Source: Lentzea albidocapillata subsp. violacea (lineage in GTDB: Bacteria; Actinomycetota; Actinomycetes; Mycobacteriales; Pseudonocardiaceae). From it: a stretch of 64,000 nt of DNA. Where the stretch lies: NCBI RefSeq assembly GCF_900100275.1, contig NZ_FNET01000010.1, positions 62,001 through 126,000 on the forward strand, given 5' to 3'. The notes under the pieces were generated by a model, which saw nothing but the letters and a program-made list of their open reading frames with translations, did not search any database and was not told where the DNA came from. Position numbers and translations under genes: made by a program. Shown here piece by piece: positions 18,217-25,683 of the stretch; position 1 is the stretch's first letter; every line of letters starts with the position of its first letter.

Positions 18217-18859
18217 CTTTCGGGAAGTAGCGGAGCACCGCGACGTCCCCGACCTTCGTGACGTCCTCCAGGTGGAATCGGCGTGCCGGTCCACCGGGGA
18301 ATTCGGCGGGATTCACGAAACGCGGGGCCGTCGCCTGGCCGATCAGCATCGGTGCCACCGCCACCCGGATCTCGTCGGCCAGTCCGGCTTCGAGGAACGC
18401 GGTGTGAATGCTCGTGCCGCCTTCGACCATGAGTTTTCGCACGCCACGCGCGCCGAGATCGTCCAGAATCTCCGGGAATTCGCTGAAGGTCTTCGTCTCG
18501 GTGAGGTGCCCGACCGTGGTCTCCGGGGTGCGCGAGTACACCAGGCTGGCGCCGCCGCAGTGCCAGAACCGCAGGTCGGGATCCAGGTTGCCGCTCCTGG
18601 TGACGGTGACGCGCAATGGGAACTCCGGTTTGCCGTCCGCGATTCTCCGCGCACGCCGCTCGTCGCTGTAGACGAGCAGTCGCGCGTTGTCACGGCGCAG
18701 CGTCTCGGCTCCCGCCAGAATCGCGTCCGACTCCGCGCGCATCCGGTCGACGTGGTCGAAGTCCTCGGCGTTCGACAGAGGAAACCTCTCGGTGCCGCGA
18801 TCGTCGATGTGGCCGTCGAGGCTGACGGCAACGCTGAGCAGCACGTGCGGGCGGGTCAC
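18206..18859 (-). CDS. RibD/ArfC-type pyrimidine reductase
   Basis: This 217-residue protein matches the RibD C-terminal (dihydrofolate-reductase-like) domain alone: VLLSVAVSLDGHIDD at the N-terminus, AESDAILAGAETLRRDNARL in the middle and VRKLMVEGGTSIHTAFLEAGLADEIRVAVAP near the end. Stand-alone versions reduce the ribosyl group of the aminopyrimidine phosphate to ribityl using NAD(P)H, as archaeal ArfC and fungal Rib7 do. No deaminase domain is attached. With the cyclohydrolase and creatininase it completes an ArfA-B-C-like set. Confidence 0.9.
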   Translation of the reverse strand: MTRPHVLLSVAVSLDGHIDDRGTERFPLSNAEDFDHVDRMRAESDAILAGAETLRRDNARLLVYSDERRARRIADGKPEFPLRVTVTRSGNLDPDLRFWHCGGASLVYSRTPETTVGHLTETKTFSEFPEILDDLGARGVRKLMVEGGTSIHTAFLEAGLADEIRVAVAPMLIGQATAPRFVNPAEFPGGPARRFHLEDVTKVGDVAVLRYFPKVTS

Positions 18860-18937
18860 GAACCAGATGCTAGAGCAGTTGAACCTGTCGCGGGCTGCGC
18901 CGCGTTTACCTCATAGGGCCTGGAAAGGGGATTCTCG

Positions 18938-20518
18938 GTGAGGATGTTGCTGCGGCGGACGGTCACGGTCCTGGCGGGGCTGTTCGTGTTGTTCGTGCTC
19001 ATCGCACCGAGCGATCTGGAGAAGTTCTCGTTCGAGGCGTTCCTGCGGGTGCCGCTCGAAGGCCTCGTCGGCGTGCTGGTGCTGGTGCTGCTGCCGGACC
19101 GGTTCCGCAAGCCCGCGGCCATCGCGGGTGGTGTCGCGCTGGGGCTGTTCGCGGTCGTCAAGATCATGGACATCGGCTTCGACCTGGTGCTGTACCGGCC
19201 GTTCGACCTCGTGCTGGACTGGCCGTTGCTGGTGCCCGCCATCGACTTCGTGGACGTGACGTCCGGCCGCTTCGCCTCCCTTCTCGCCGTGGGCCTCACG
19301 GTCGCGCTGGTCGCCGGGATCGTGTTCGTCGCGGCGGTTTCGGTGCAGCGCCTCGGTTCTGTCGCAGCCGGGCGGCGTCCCGTCGCGATCCGGGCCGTGG
19401 CCGCAGCGGTCGTGGTGTGCCTTTCTCTTGCCGTGCCAGGGGTTCCGGTCTACTCCGACGCCGCCGCGACGTCGCTGGTCGACCACGCGCGGCGCGTCCA
19501 GGTGGGGCTGAACGACCGGGAGGTGTTCGCGGCGGAGGCTTCGGCCGACGCGTTCCGCGGTCAGCCCGGGCTGCTGTCCTCGTTGCAGGGCAAGGACGTC
19601 GTCTTCGCGTTCGTGGAGAGCTACGGCAGGTCGGCGCTGGACATGCCGGACGTCGCGGCGAAGCTGGCGCAGGGCGACGACCGGCTGGAGGCGGCCGGGT
19701 ACTCGTCCAAGTCGGCGTACCTGACCTCGCCGACCGCCGGCGGTGGCAGCTGGATGGCACAGGCGACGTTCCTGTCCGGACTGTGGATCGACAACCAGCA
19801 GCGGTACCGCAACCTCGTGGCCTCCGACCGGCTGACGCTGCCGCGCGCGTTCCGCGAGTCGTCGTGGCGTTCGGTCGGTGTCGTCCCCGGCATCACCCAG
19901 GCGTGGCCGGAAGGCGACTTCTTCCACTACGACAAGATCTACGCCGCGCAGGACCTCGGGTACGCCGGTCCGCGGTTCGGTTACGCGACGACGCCCGACC
20001 AGTTCACGTTGGAGTCGTTCCAACGCAACGAGCGCGCGAAGGCCCACGGCCCGGTGATGGCGGCGATTCCGATGGTGTCCTCGCACGCGCCGTGGTCACC
20101 GACGCCGGACTTCGTGGACTGGGACAAGCTCGGCGACGGTTCGATCTACTCGACCATGCCCGCCTCGAACGACCCGCCGGAGTCGATCTTCGGCCGTGAT
20201 CCGGCGGCCGTGCGCGCCGACTACGCGCACTCCATCTCGTACTCGCTGGAGTCCGTGCTCTCCTACCTCGAGAAGTACGGCGACGAGAACCTGGTGATGG
20301 TCTTCCTCGGCGACCACCAGCCCGCGCAGATGGTGACCGGCGAAGGTGCGTCGCGGGACGTGCCGATCACCATCGTCGCCAGGGACCCGGCCGTGATGGC
20401 CGAGGTCGAGGCCTGGAAGTGGGACGACGGCATCAAGCCGGGAGGGTCGGCCCCGGTGTCGCGGATGAGCGACTTCCGGGACCAGTTCCTCTCGACCTTC
20501 AGCCCGCCCAAGCCTTAG
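18938..20518 (+). CDS. Membrane-anchored sulfatase/LTA-synthase-like alkaline phosphatase-superfamily protein
   Basis: This 526-residue protein has about five N-terminal membrane helices (1-175) and a large extracytoplasmic alkaline-phosphatase-superfamily domain. Metal and active-site elements include VVFAFVESYGRSA, the nucleophile region YLTSPTAGGGSWMAQATFLSG, PMVSSHAPW and MVFLGDHQPAQMV. The architecture resembles lipoteichoic-acid synthases and phosphoethanolamine transferases, which transfer or cleave head groups at the outer membrane face. It is divergent from the reductase gene and may belong functionally to the preceding cluster. GTG start at 18938. Confidence 0.85.
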   Translation: MRMLLRRTVTVLAGLFVLFVLIAPSDLEKFSFEAFLRVPLEGLVGVLVLVLLPDRFRKPAAIAGGVALGLFAVVKIMDIGFDLVLYRPFDLVLDWPLLVPAIDFVDVTSGRFASLLAVGLTVALVAGIVFVAAVSVQRLGSVAAGRRPVAIRAVAAAVVVCLSLAVPGVPVYSDAAATSLVDHARRVQVGLNDREVFAAEASADAFRGQPGLLSSLQGKDVVFAFVESYGRSALDMPDVAAKLAQGDDRLEAAGYSSKSAYLTSPTAGGGSWMAQATFLSGLWIDNQQRYRNLVASDRLTLPRAFRESSWRSVGVVPGITQAWPEGDFFHYDKIYAAQDLGYAGPRFGYATTPDQFTLESFQRNERAKAHGPVMAAIPMVSSHAPWSPTPDFVDWDKLGDGSIYSTMPASNDPPESIFGRDPAAVRADYAHSISYSLESVLSYLEKYGDENLVMVFLGDHQPAQMVTGEGASRDVPITIVARDPAVMAEVEAWKWDDGIKPGGSAPVSRMSDFRDQFLSTFSPPKP

Positions 20519-21033
20519 CCCATGGTCTTCTGGCCGTCGATCGTCTCGCGGATGATGTCCGCGTGGCCCGCGTGCTGCGAGGTCTCCGCGACGATGTGCA
20601 CGAACACCCGCCGCGCCGACCACGTCTTGCCCTCGGGGAACCACGGGGCGGCCGGCAGCGGGTGCGAGAGGTCCATGTCGACCGTCTCGACCAGCTTGTC
20701 GGTGTAGGCCGCGACCTCGTTGTAGTGGGCGATGATGCTCTCCAGCGTCTCGCCCGGTGCCATCCGGAAGTTCGCCTCGTGGTTCTCGTTGGCCGTCGAC
20801 TCGGGGTCGGACTCCATCGCCGAGGTGCCGTGCTCGATGAACTTGACCCAGTTCTCCTCGACCGACGCGACGTGCTTGATCAGACCGCCGATGCTCAGCA
20901 CGCTCGCGGTCGGGCTCGACGCCGCCTGCTCGTCGCTCAGGCCCTGCGCGGTGAACGTCAGGAACCAGCGGTGCTGCCTCAGGGTCTCGAGGAGGTCCGC
21001 GCGCTCGCCGGTGAGGATCTCGGTGGTGGTCAT
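20515..21033 (-). CDS. DinB/DUF664 (mycothiol-transferase-like) protein
   Basis: A 172-residue DinB-superfamily four-helix bundle of the DUF664 branch. The metal-binding histidines are in GGLIKHVASVEENW and HIVAETSQHAGHADIIRETIDG. The family includes mycothiol-dependent S-transferases and other thiol-dependent enzymes; DNA-damage induction is not implied by the name. It is transcribed away from a promoter region with an 8-bp-arm inverted repeat (21073-21106). Its stop overlaps the end of the sulfatase-like gene by 4 bp. Confidence 0.9.
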   Translation of the reverse strand: MTTTEILTGERADLLETLRQHRWFLTFTAQGLSDEQAASSPTASVLSIGGLIKHVASVEENWVKFIEHGTSAMESDPESTANENHEANFRMAPGETLESIIAHYNEVAAYTDKLVETVDMDLSHPLPAAPWFPEGKTWSARRVFVHIVAETSQHAGHADIIRETIDGQKTMG

Positions 21034-21072
21034 CGCTTCTGTCCTTCGCTCGTTTGTCCCGACATGAAGGAC

Positions 21073-21106
21073 TCTAGGACCACTTGAGGTCAGCTTGTGT
21101 CCTAGA
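21073..21106. promoter_or_regulatory. Inverted repeat TCTAGGAC...GTCCTAGA upstream of DinB gene
   Basis: Eight-base arms at 21073-21080 and 21099-21106 enclose 18 bp that include ACTTGAGGTCAGCTTG, reminiscent of the long-spacer promoters used by MerR-type activators. It lies 40-73 bp upstream of the DinB start codon at 21033. Confidence 0.45.
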
Positions 21107-21114
21107 CGAACGGC

Positions 21115-21135
21115 CGCTCAAGCGAAACTTGAGCG
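21115..21135. promoter_or_regulatory. Perfect inverted repeat CGCTCAAG-n5-CTTGAGCG
   Basis: Eight-base arms at 21115-21122 and 21128-21135 with a 5-nt spacer CGAAA. It may be a second operator for the DinB gene or a short terminator for the small gene ending at 21180; the sequence does not decide. Confidence 0.4.
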
Positions 21136-21179
21136 ACATTCGAGCGATCCGAGCCTGACCTGCGATCACCCTCCGTGAG

Positions 21180-21371
21180 TCAGTCGAGGTAGCCGTCGTC
21201 GGGCCGGTCCACCCGGCCGCCGCCGTCCTCGGTCTCCTCGATGTGCATGGCGGTCTCCTCGGGTGAGGTGACGAAATCGCCGCCGCCTGCCTCGACGGCG
21301 ACCGCGTCCGGCTCGTCGTCTACCGGCTCGCCACCGCCCTCAGGGGTCGTGAACTGCTGGTGTTCGGTCAT
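21180..21371 (-). CDS. Small acidic protein of unknown function
   Basis: A 63-residue, strongly acidic and Gly-rich protein beginning MTEHQQFTTPEGGGEPVDDE and ending in DRPDDGYLD. It has no hydrophobic stretch, Cys or recognisable domain. The ATG at 21371 is favoured over an upstream start in the same frame that would read into the divergent gene's promoter. It lies between two DinB genes. Low-complexity acidic proteins of this type are common in actinobacteria and their role is unknown. Confidence 0.6.
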   Translation of the reverse strand: MTEHQQFTTPEGGGEPVDDEPDAVAVEAGGGDFVTSPEETAMHIEETEDGGGRVDRPDDGYLD

Positions 21372-21421
21372 GCCTTCGAGGTTTCCGGAGAACCGGAAGC
21401 GCAAACGTTAGTGTCGTCGGC

Positions 21422-21991
21422 ATGATTTCCGAGGACCTCCAGCGCTACCTCCAGGCGTCGCGTGACTCGATCCTGTCTTCTTTGGACGGACTGGGCGAGT
21501 ACGACGTCCGGCGCCCGCTCGTGCCCAGCGGCACCAACCTGCTCGGCCTGGTGAAGCACCTGGTCGGCATCGAGTTCGGCTACCTCGGCGACAGCGTGGG
21601 CCGTCCGGCGCCGGTCACCCTGCCGTGGAACGAGGACGGGTCGGTCTGGGAGAACGGCGACATGTGGGCCAAGCCCACGGAGTCCCGCGAGTACCTCGTC
21701 GACCTGTACCGACGGGCCTGGAAGCACACCGACGAGTCGATCGCGGACCTGCCGCTGGACGCGCCGGGCTCGGTGCCGTGGTGGCCGGAACACAAGCGGC
21801 AGACGACGTTCGGGCACCTGCTCGTCCGCGTCACGGCGGAGACCGCGCAGCACGCCGGGCACTGCGACATCGTGCGCGAGCTGATCGACGGCCGGTCCGG
21901 CGCGGACAACCCCGATGGCTACTACGACCTGGTCCTGAGCATGGCGAGCGCACCGATCACCGGGCCGGGCACGAGCAGCAGGAACGCATAA
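21422..21991 (+). CDS. Second DinB/DUF664 (mycothiol-transferase-like) protein
   Basis: A 189-residue paralogue of the DinB protein at 20515, with the same metal triad: LGLVKHLVGIEFGYLG and VRVTAETAQHAGHCDIVRELIDG. The central insertion ENGDMWAKPTESREYLVDLYRRAW is longer than in its neighbour. Mycothiol- or metal-dependent transferase or detoxification activity is a family inference. Its last 70 bp overlap the 3' end of the convergent MFS gene, unusually long but with both reading frames intact. Confidence 0.88.
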   Translation: MISEDLQRYLQASRDSILSSLDGLGEYDVRRPLVPSGTNLLGLVKHLVGIEFGYLGDSVGRPAPVTLPWNEDGSVWENGDMWAKPTESREYLVDLYRRAWKHTDESIADLPLDAPGSVPWWPEHKRQTTFGHLLVRVTAETAQHAGHCDIVRELIDGRSGADNPDGYYDLVLSMASAPITGPGTSSRNA

Positions 21992-23058
21992 CGCCAGGTC
22001 ACGACGTCGGCGAGCAGCGGGACGAGCTGGATGCTGACCACCGTCAGACCGAATCCGACGGCGGTCAGCGCGGTCAGCGCCGTCCCGACGTAGCGAGGGT
22101 CGGCGACCTCACTCAGCGACGTCGAGAACACCCCGGAGTCCGCGATCACCGAAGCGCCCCACACCGCGCAGAACGCGATCAGCAGCGACGTTCCCCAGGC
22201 GAGTGGTGAGAGCAGGCAGCAGAGCCCGCTCACCGTCAGCGCTCCCACGGCGGCGGGCGCGCGACCGAACCTGTCCGCCGCCCAGCCACCCACGAGACAG
22301 CCGGCGAACCCCGCCACGCCCATCGTCAGGAACACCGTGGCACCAACGGGTTCGCCCGAACTCAGCAGGAACGTCGGCAGCCACGTCCACAGGGCGTACA
22401 GCTCCCACATGTGCCCGAAGTAGCCGAGGTTCACCAGCCGCGGCTTGCGCTCCCGGAACATCTGCACGGCATAGCGCGGGTTGAGCTGCGCGGTCGTGGC
22501 GGTCAGGAACGGCCCAGGCCGCACGACCAGCAGCGCCACCACGGCACCCAGCAGAGCGATGGCCGCGGCGGCGAAGAGCACCTCGCGCCACGGCAGCCGC
22601 CCGAACACGTGGGGAAGCGCCGACCCGAGCGTCAGCGCCCCGATCAGCACGCCCAGCGCCCGTCCGCGGTTGCGCGGCTCCGACCAGGACGCCATCAGCT
22701 TCATGCCCACCGGGTAGACGCCGGCGAGCGCCACCCCGGTCAGGAACCGCAACGGGATCGCGGCACCCAGCCCGTCCACGAACAGCCCGAGCACCAGCGT
22801 GAACGCCGCGCCCAGAGCCGCGGAACAGGCGAGCAGCAGGTGCGGGCGGACGCGGTCGGCCAAGTTGAGCACCGTGGCCCCGACCGCTCCCGTCACGAAG
22901 CCGAGCTGCACGGACGCGGTCAGCCACACCGCCGCGCCCGCGCTGATGCCCCACTCGGCCCGCAGAGAGGGAACGACGGCGGACATCGAGAACCACACGG
23001 CCAGACCGAGGACCTGGACCAGTGCGATGGCCGCTCGCTGGATCAGCACGTCGCGCAT
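21922..23058 (-). CDS. MFS transporter
   Basis: A 378-residue major facilitator with about 12 membrane helices. The loop between helices 2 and 3 reads NLADRVRPHLLLA, and the central loop contains MFRERKPRLVNLGYFGHMWELYALWTW, a segment seen in a nitrate/cyanate/sugar-like MFS subgroup annotated only as MFS transporter. The start ATG 23058 (MRDVLIQRAAI) has GGAG just upstream; an in-frame start at 23118 would add a basic 20-residue leader. The substrate is unknown. Confidence 0.85.
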   Translation of the reverse strand: MRDVLIQRAAIALVQVLGLAVWFSMSAVVPSLRAEWGISAGAAVWLTASVQLGFVTGAVGATVLNLADRVRPHLLLACSAALGAAFTLVLGLFVDGLGAAIPLRFLTGVALAGVYPVGMKLMASWSEPRNRGRALGVLIGALTLGSALPHVFGRLPWREVLFAAAAIALLGAVVALLVVRPGPFLTATTAQLNPRYAVQMFRERKPRLVNLGYFGHMWELYALWTWLPTFLLSSGEPVGATVFLTMGVAGFAGCLVGGWAADRFGRAPAAVGALTVSGLCCLLSPLAWGTSLLIAFCAVWGASVIADSGVFSTSLSEVADPRYVGTALTALTAVGFGLTVVSIQLVPLLADVVTWRYAFLLLVPGPVIGALAMLRTRS

Positions 23059-23171
23059 TCTCCACGCTCTGGCCGTCGCCGCAGGACGGCGGCCGACCTT
23101 GTCGAAAGTAAGGGGCATTCGGTTCCGAACGGCAGGGGCGGCGGGGACGACATCTTCGTAGTTTCGGCTGG

Positions 23172-23648
23172 GTGACTTGGCTGACTGTGGGCACCGACGC
23201 GGTGCTCGGTGTGTTCGCGTTGATGTTCTTGTTGTTGTGGTTCCAGCACAGGCTGCGGGCGTTCCTCGCCGGTGCCGGTGTGGTGGTGGCGTACGCGATC
23301 AGCGAGGTCGTCAAGCTGGTCGTGCGGGAGGAACGGCCCTGCCGCACGGCGCCGTCGATCGCGGAGTGCCCGGAGCCGGGTGACTGGTCGTTCCCCAGCA
23401 ACCACTCGGTGATCGCCGGTGCGTCCGCGATGGCGATCTGGGCGCTGCACCGTGCCTATGGCTGGGTGGCGGCGGTGTGCGCGATCGCGGCGGCGTCGTC
23501 GCGGGTGATCGTGGGTGTCCACTATGTACACGACGTCCTGGCCGGGCTGGCGCTCGGAGCGTTGGTGTCCTGGGGGATCGCGGTGCTGCTGGACAAGCGG
23601 CGCGTGGTGGCGGACGCGCCGACCGTGGTGATGCAACGACTGCGATGA
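23172..23648 (+). CDS. PAP2-family lipid phosphatase
   Basis: A 158-residue membrane phosphatase with the three PAP2 signature blocks: KLVVREERP, FPSNHS and SRVIVGVHYVHDV. It probably dephosphorylates a lipid phosphate such as undecaprenyl pyrophosphate or phosphatidic acid at the outer membrane face. The GTG at 23172 begins the first helix. Its stop overlaps the start of the sensor kinase gene by 4 bp, so the phosphatase and two-component system form an operon, suggesting an envelope or lipid-carrier response. Confidence 0.92.
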   Translation: MTWLTVGTDAVLGVFALMFLLLWFQHRLRAFLAGAGVVVAYAISEVVKLVVREERPCRTAPSIAECPEPGDWSFPSNHSVIAGASAMAIWALHRAYGWVAAVCAIAAASSRVIVGVHYVHDVLAGLALGALVSWGIAVLLDKRRVVADAPTVVMQRLR

Positions 23649-25036
23649 TGGTTGCCGTGTGGGAGGTTCTGCTCTACCTGGTCCTGTTCGGCGCGGCCTT
23701 CGCCGTGGTGCGCAACCGGCCCGCGGTCGCACTGGGAACAGCACTGGGGACCTGGCTCGGCTGCTACCTCGTCACCGTCGACTTCGACGTCAGGGTGGTG
23801 GCGCTCACTCCCGCACTGGCACTGGTCAGCTTCCTCGCCGGACGGAACGCGGATGATCCGCGGCCTACCGCCATCGCCCTGACGATCGCCGAGGTCGCCG
23901 GTGTCGTCGTGGCTCTCACCGAGCGCGGCGGCTCCGACACCGCGCTCGCCGTCACCTCCGGCATCGGTGTGCTGGGCGTGGTGCCCTGGGCCTTCGGCCG
24001 GTTCCGGCGCCGGTACGGGGAACTGCAGGAGGTCGGCTGGGAGCACGCCTCGTTGCTGGAGCGGAGCGTCGAGAACGCCCGCAACGCCGAACGGGCCCGG
24101 CTCGCGGGCGAGATGCACGACCTCGTCGGTCATGAGCTGGCACGGGCCGCGTTGCTGACCGGTGCGCTGGAACTGGAGCCGACGCTCACCGCGCAACAGC
24201 GCGAGGCTGCCAAAACCGCCCGTGCCAGCGTCACGGCCGCGGCGGAACGGCTCGCCGACGTCATGCAGGTGCTGCGGGCCGACGAGGACGAACCCGTCGC
24301 GACGATCGAGGAGGTCGTCGCCAGGAGCGGACTCGACGTGGAGCTCGTCAACGGCCGCAGGACGGCGATCGACGGCATCATCGCGCGGACCGTCCACCGG
24401 GTGACGGCCGAGGCGCTGACGAACGTGATCAAGCACGCGCCCGGCGCGAAGGTCACCGTGAGCCTGTCCGCGAACCTCGAGCTCCGCATCACCAACGGCC
24501 CGGCGCCGAGGACCCAGGCCGTCGGCAGCGGCAAGGGCCTGGTGGGCCTCGCCGAACGCGTCGCGCTCGTCGGCGGCTGGTTCGAGGCCGCGCCCTCCGA
24601 CGACGGCGGGTTCGAGGTCAGGGCGAAGCTCCCGGAACGTCCACGAGCCCGGACGACGCCCACACACGTGCACCGCGAACGCACCGAGAAGGAGCTTCGC
24701 AAGAGCGCCAAACGCACGGTCCTGATCACCACGGTCGTGTGCGCGGGAATCGCGATCGGCGTGCCGGGCTACATGGTGTTCGACGCCGTGACGTCCGTGC
24801 TCACGCCGCAGCAGTTCGAACGGGCTCAATTCGGGCAACACGAGGACACCCTCGACCTGCCGCTGCGCACCCGCGTCGACAACCCGCTCGGCGTCACCGC
24901 GCCGCCGGGCACCGAGTGCCGTTACTACAGCACGCACCCCAACCCGTTCGACGGCGACCGCCACGACCTGCACCAGCTGTGCTTCCGGGATGATCGGCTC
25001 GTGTCCAAGCAGTGGCTCGCCAGGAGGAGCGGTTGA
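23645..25036 (+). CDS. NarL-type sensor histidine kinase with C-terminal TM and extracytoplasmic tail
   Basis: A 463-residue kinase. Residues 1-110 are four to five membrane helices; the HisKA_3 phosphoacceptor is in LAGEMHDLVGHELARAALL; the HATPase region includes ALTNVIKHAPGA and GKGLVGLAERVALVGGW. Unusually, the ATPase domain is followed by a basic linker, one more membrane helix (VLITTVVCAGIAIGVPGYMV) and a roughly 80-residue predicted outside tail with two Cys (GTECRYY, HQLCFRD) that could form a disulfide. Start ATG 23645, overlapping the PAP2 stop. It pairs with the overlapping response regulator. Confidence 0.9.
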   Translation: MMVAVWEVLLYLVLFGAAFAVVRNRPAVALGTALGTWLGCYLVTVDFDVRVVALTPALALVSFLAGRNADDPRPTAIALTIAEVAGVVVALTERGGSDTALAVTSGIGVLGVVPWAFGRFRRRYGELQEVGWEHASLLERSVENARNAERARLAGEMHDLVGHELARAALLTGALELEPTLTAQQREAAKTARASVTAAAERLADVMQVLRADEDEPVATIEEVVARSGLDVELVNGRRTAIDGIIARTVHRVTAEALTNVIKHAPGAKVTVSLSANLELRITNGPAPRTQAVGSGKGLVGLAERVALVGGWFEAAPSDDGGFEVRAKLPERPRARTTPTHVHRERTEKELRKSAKRTVLITTVVCAGIAIGVPGYMVFDAVTSVLTPQQFERAQFGQHEDTLDLPLRTRVDNPLGVTAPPGTECRYYSTHPNPFDGDRHDLHQLCFRDDRLVSKQWLARRSG

Positions 25037-25683
25037 TCAGGGTCGTGCTCGCGGACGACGAGCCGGTGGTCAGGTTCGGCGTGAAGGCCGTCCTCGGCAC
25101 CGCCGGCGACATCGAGGTGGTCGCCGAGGCGGAGAACGGCAGCGCGGCGATCGACCTCGTCGCCCGGCACCGGCCCGACGTGGCCGTGCTCGACATCCGC
25201 ATGCCGGTGTTCGACGGGCTGGACGCGGCCAAGGTGATCCGCGAGTGCCATCCCGGCACGAAGACGCTGGTGCTGACCACGTTCGCGGACGACGCGTACA
25301 TCAGCCGTGCGCTGGGGGAGGGCGCGGCCGGGTTCGTGCTGAAGACCGGCGACCCGCAGGAGATCATCTCCGGGGTCCGCGCCGTCGCGAACGGCGGCGC
25401 GTTCCTGTCCCCGATGGTGGCGAAGCGAGTCGTGGACCAGCTCTCCCACGCGCATCCGCGACCCCTTGCGACGCAACGGATCGAGGTCCTGACCGCACGG
25501 GAGCGCGAGGTGCTCGGCCTGGTCGGCGCCGGGCTGTCCAACGCCGAGATCGCCGCGCGCATCCACGTCGTAGAGGGGACCGTGAAGGTCTACGTCAGCA
25601 CGATCTTCCGGCAGCTCGGGGTCCGCAACCGCGTGCAGGCCGCGATCATCGCCCACGAGTCCGGGATCATCCCTGTGAACTAG
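25033..25683 (+). CDS. NarL/LuxR-type response regulator
   Basis: A 216-residue two-domain regulator. The receiver starts IRVVLADDEPVVRFGV, with the phosphoacceptor Asp in VAVLDIRMP and the conserved Lys in FVLKTGD. The C-terminal LuxR HTH has LTAREREVLGLVGAGLSNAEIA. The start is TTG 25033: AGGAGG at 25022-25027 is spaced 5 bp before it, and the TTGA overlaps the kinase stop. It is the cognate partner of the kinase just upstream and likely controls the PAP2 operon or envelope genes. Confidence 0.95.
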   Translation: MIRVVLADDEPVVRFGVKAVLGTAGDIEVVAEAENGSAAIDLVARHRPDVAVLDIRMPVFDGLDAAKVIRECHPGTKTLVLTTFADDAYISRALGEGAAGFVLKTGDPQEIISGVRAVANGGAFLSPMVAKRVVDQLSHAHPRPLATQRIEVLTAREREVLGLVGAGLSNAEIAARIHVVEGTVKVYVSTIFRQLGVRNRVQAAIIAHESGIIPVN

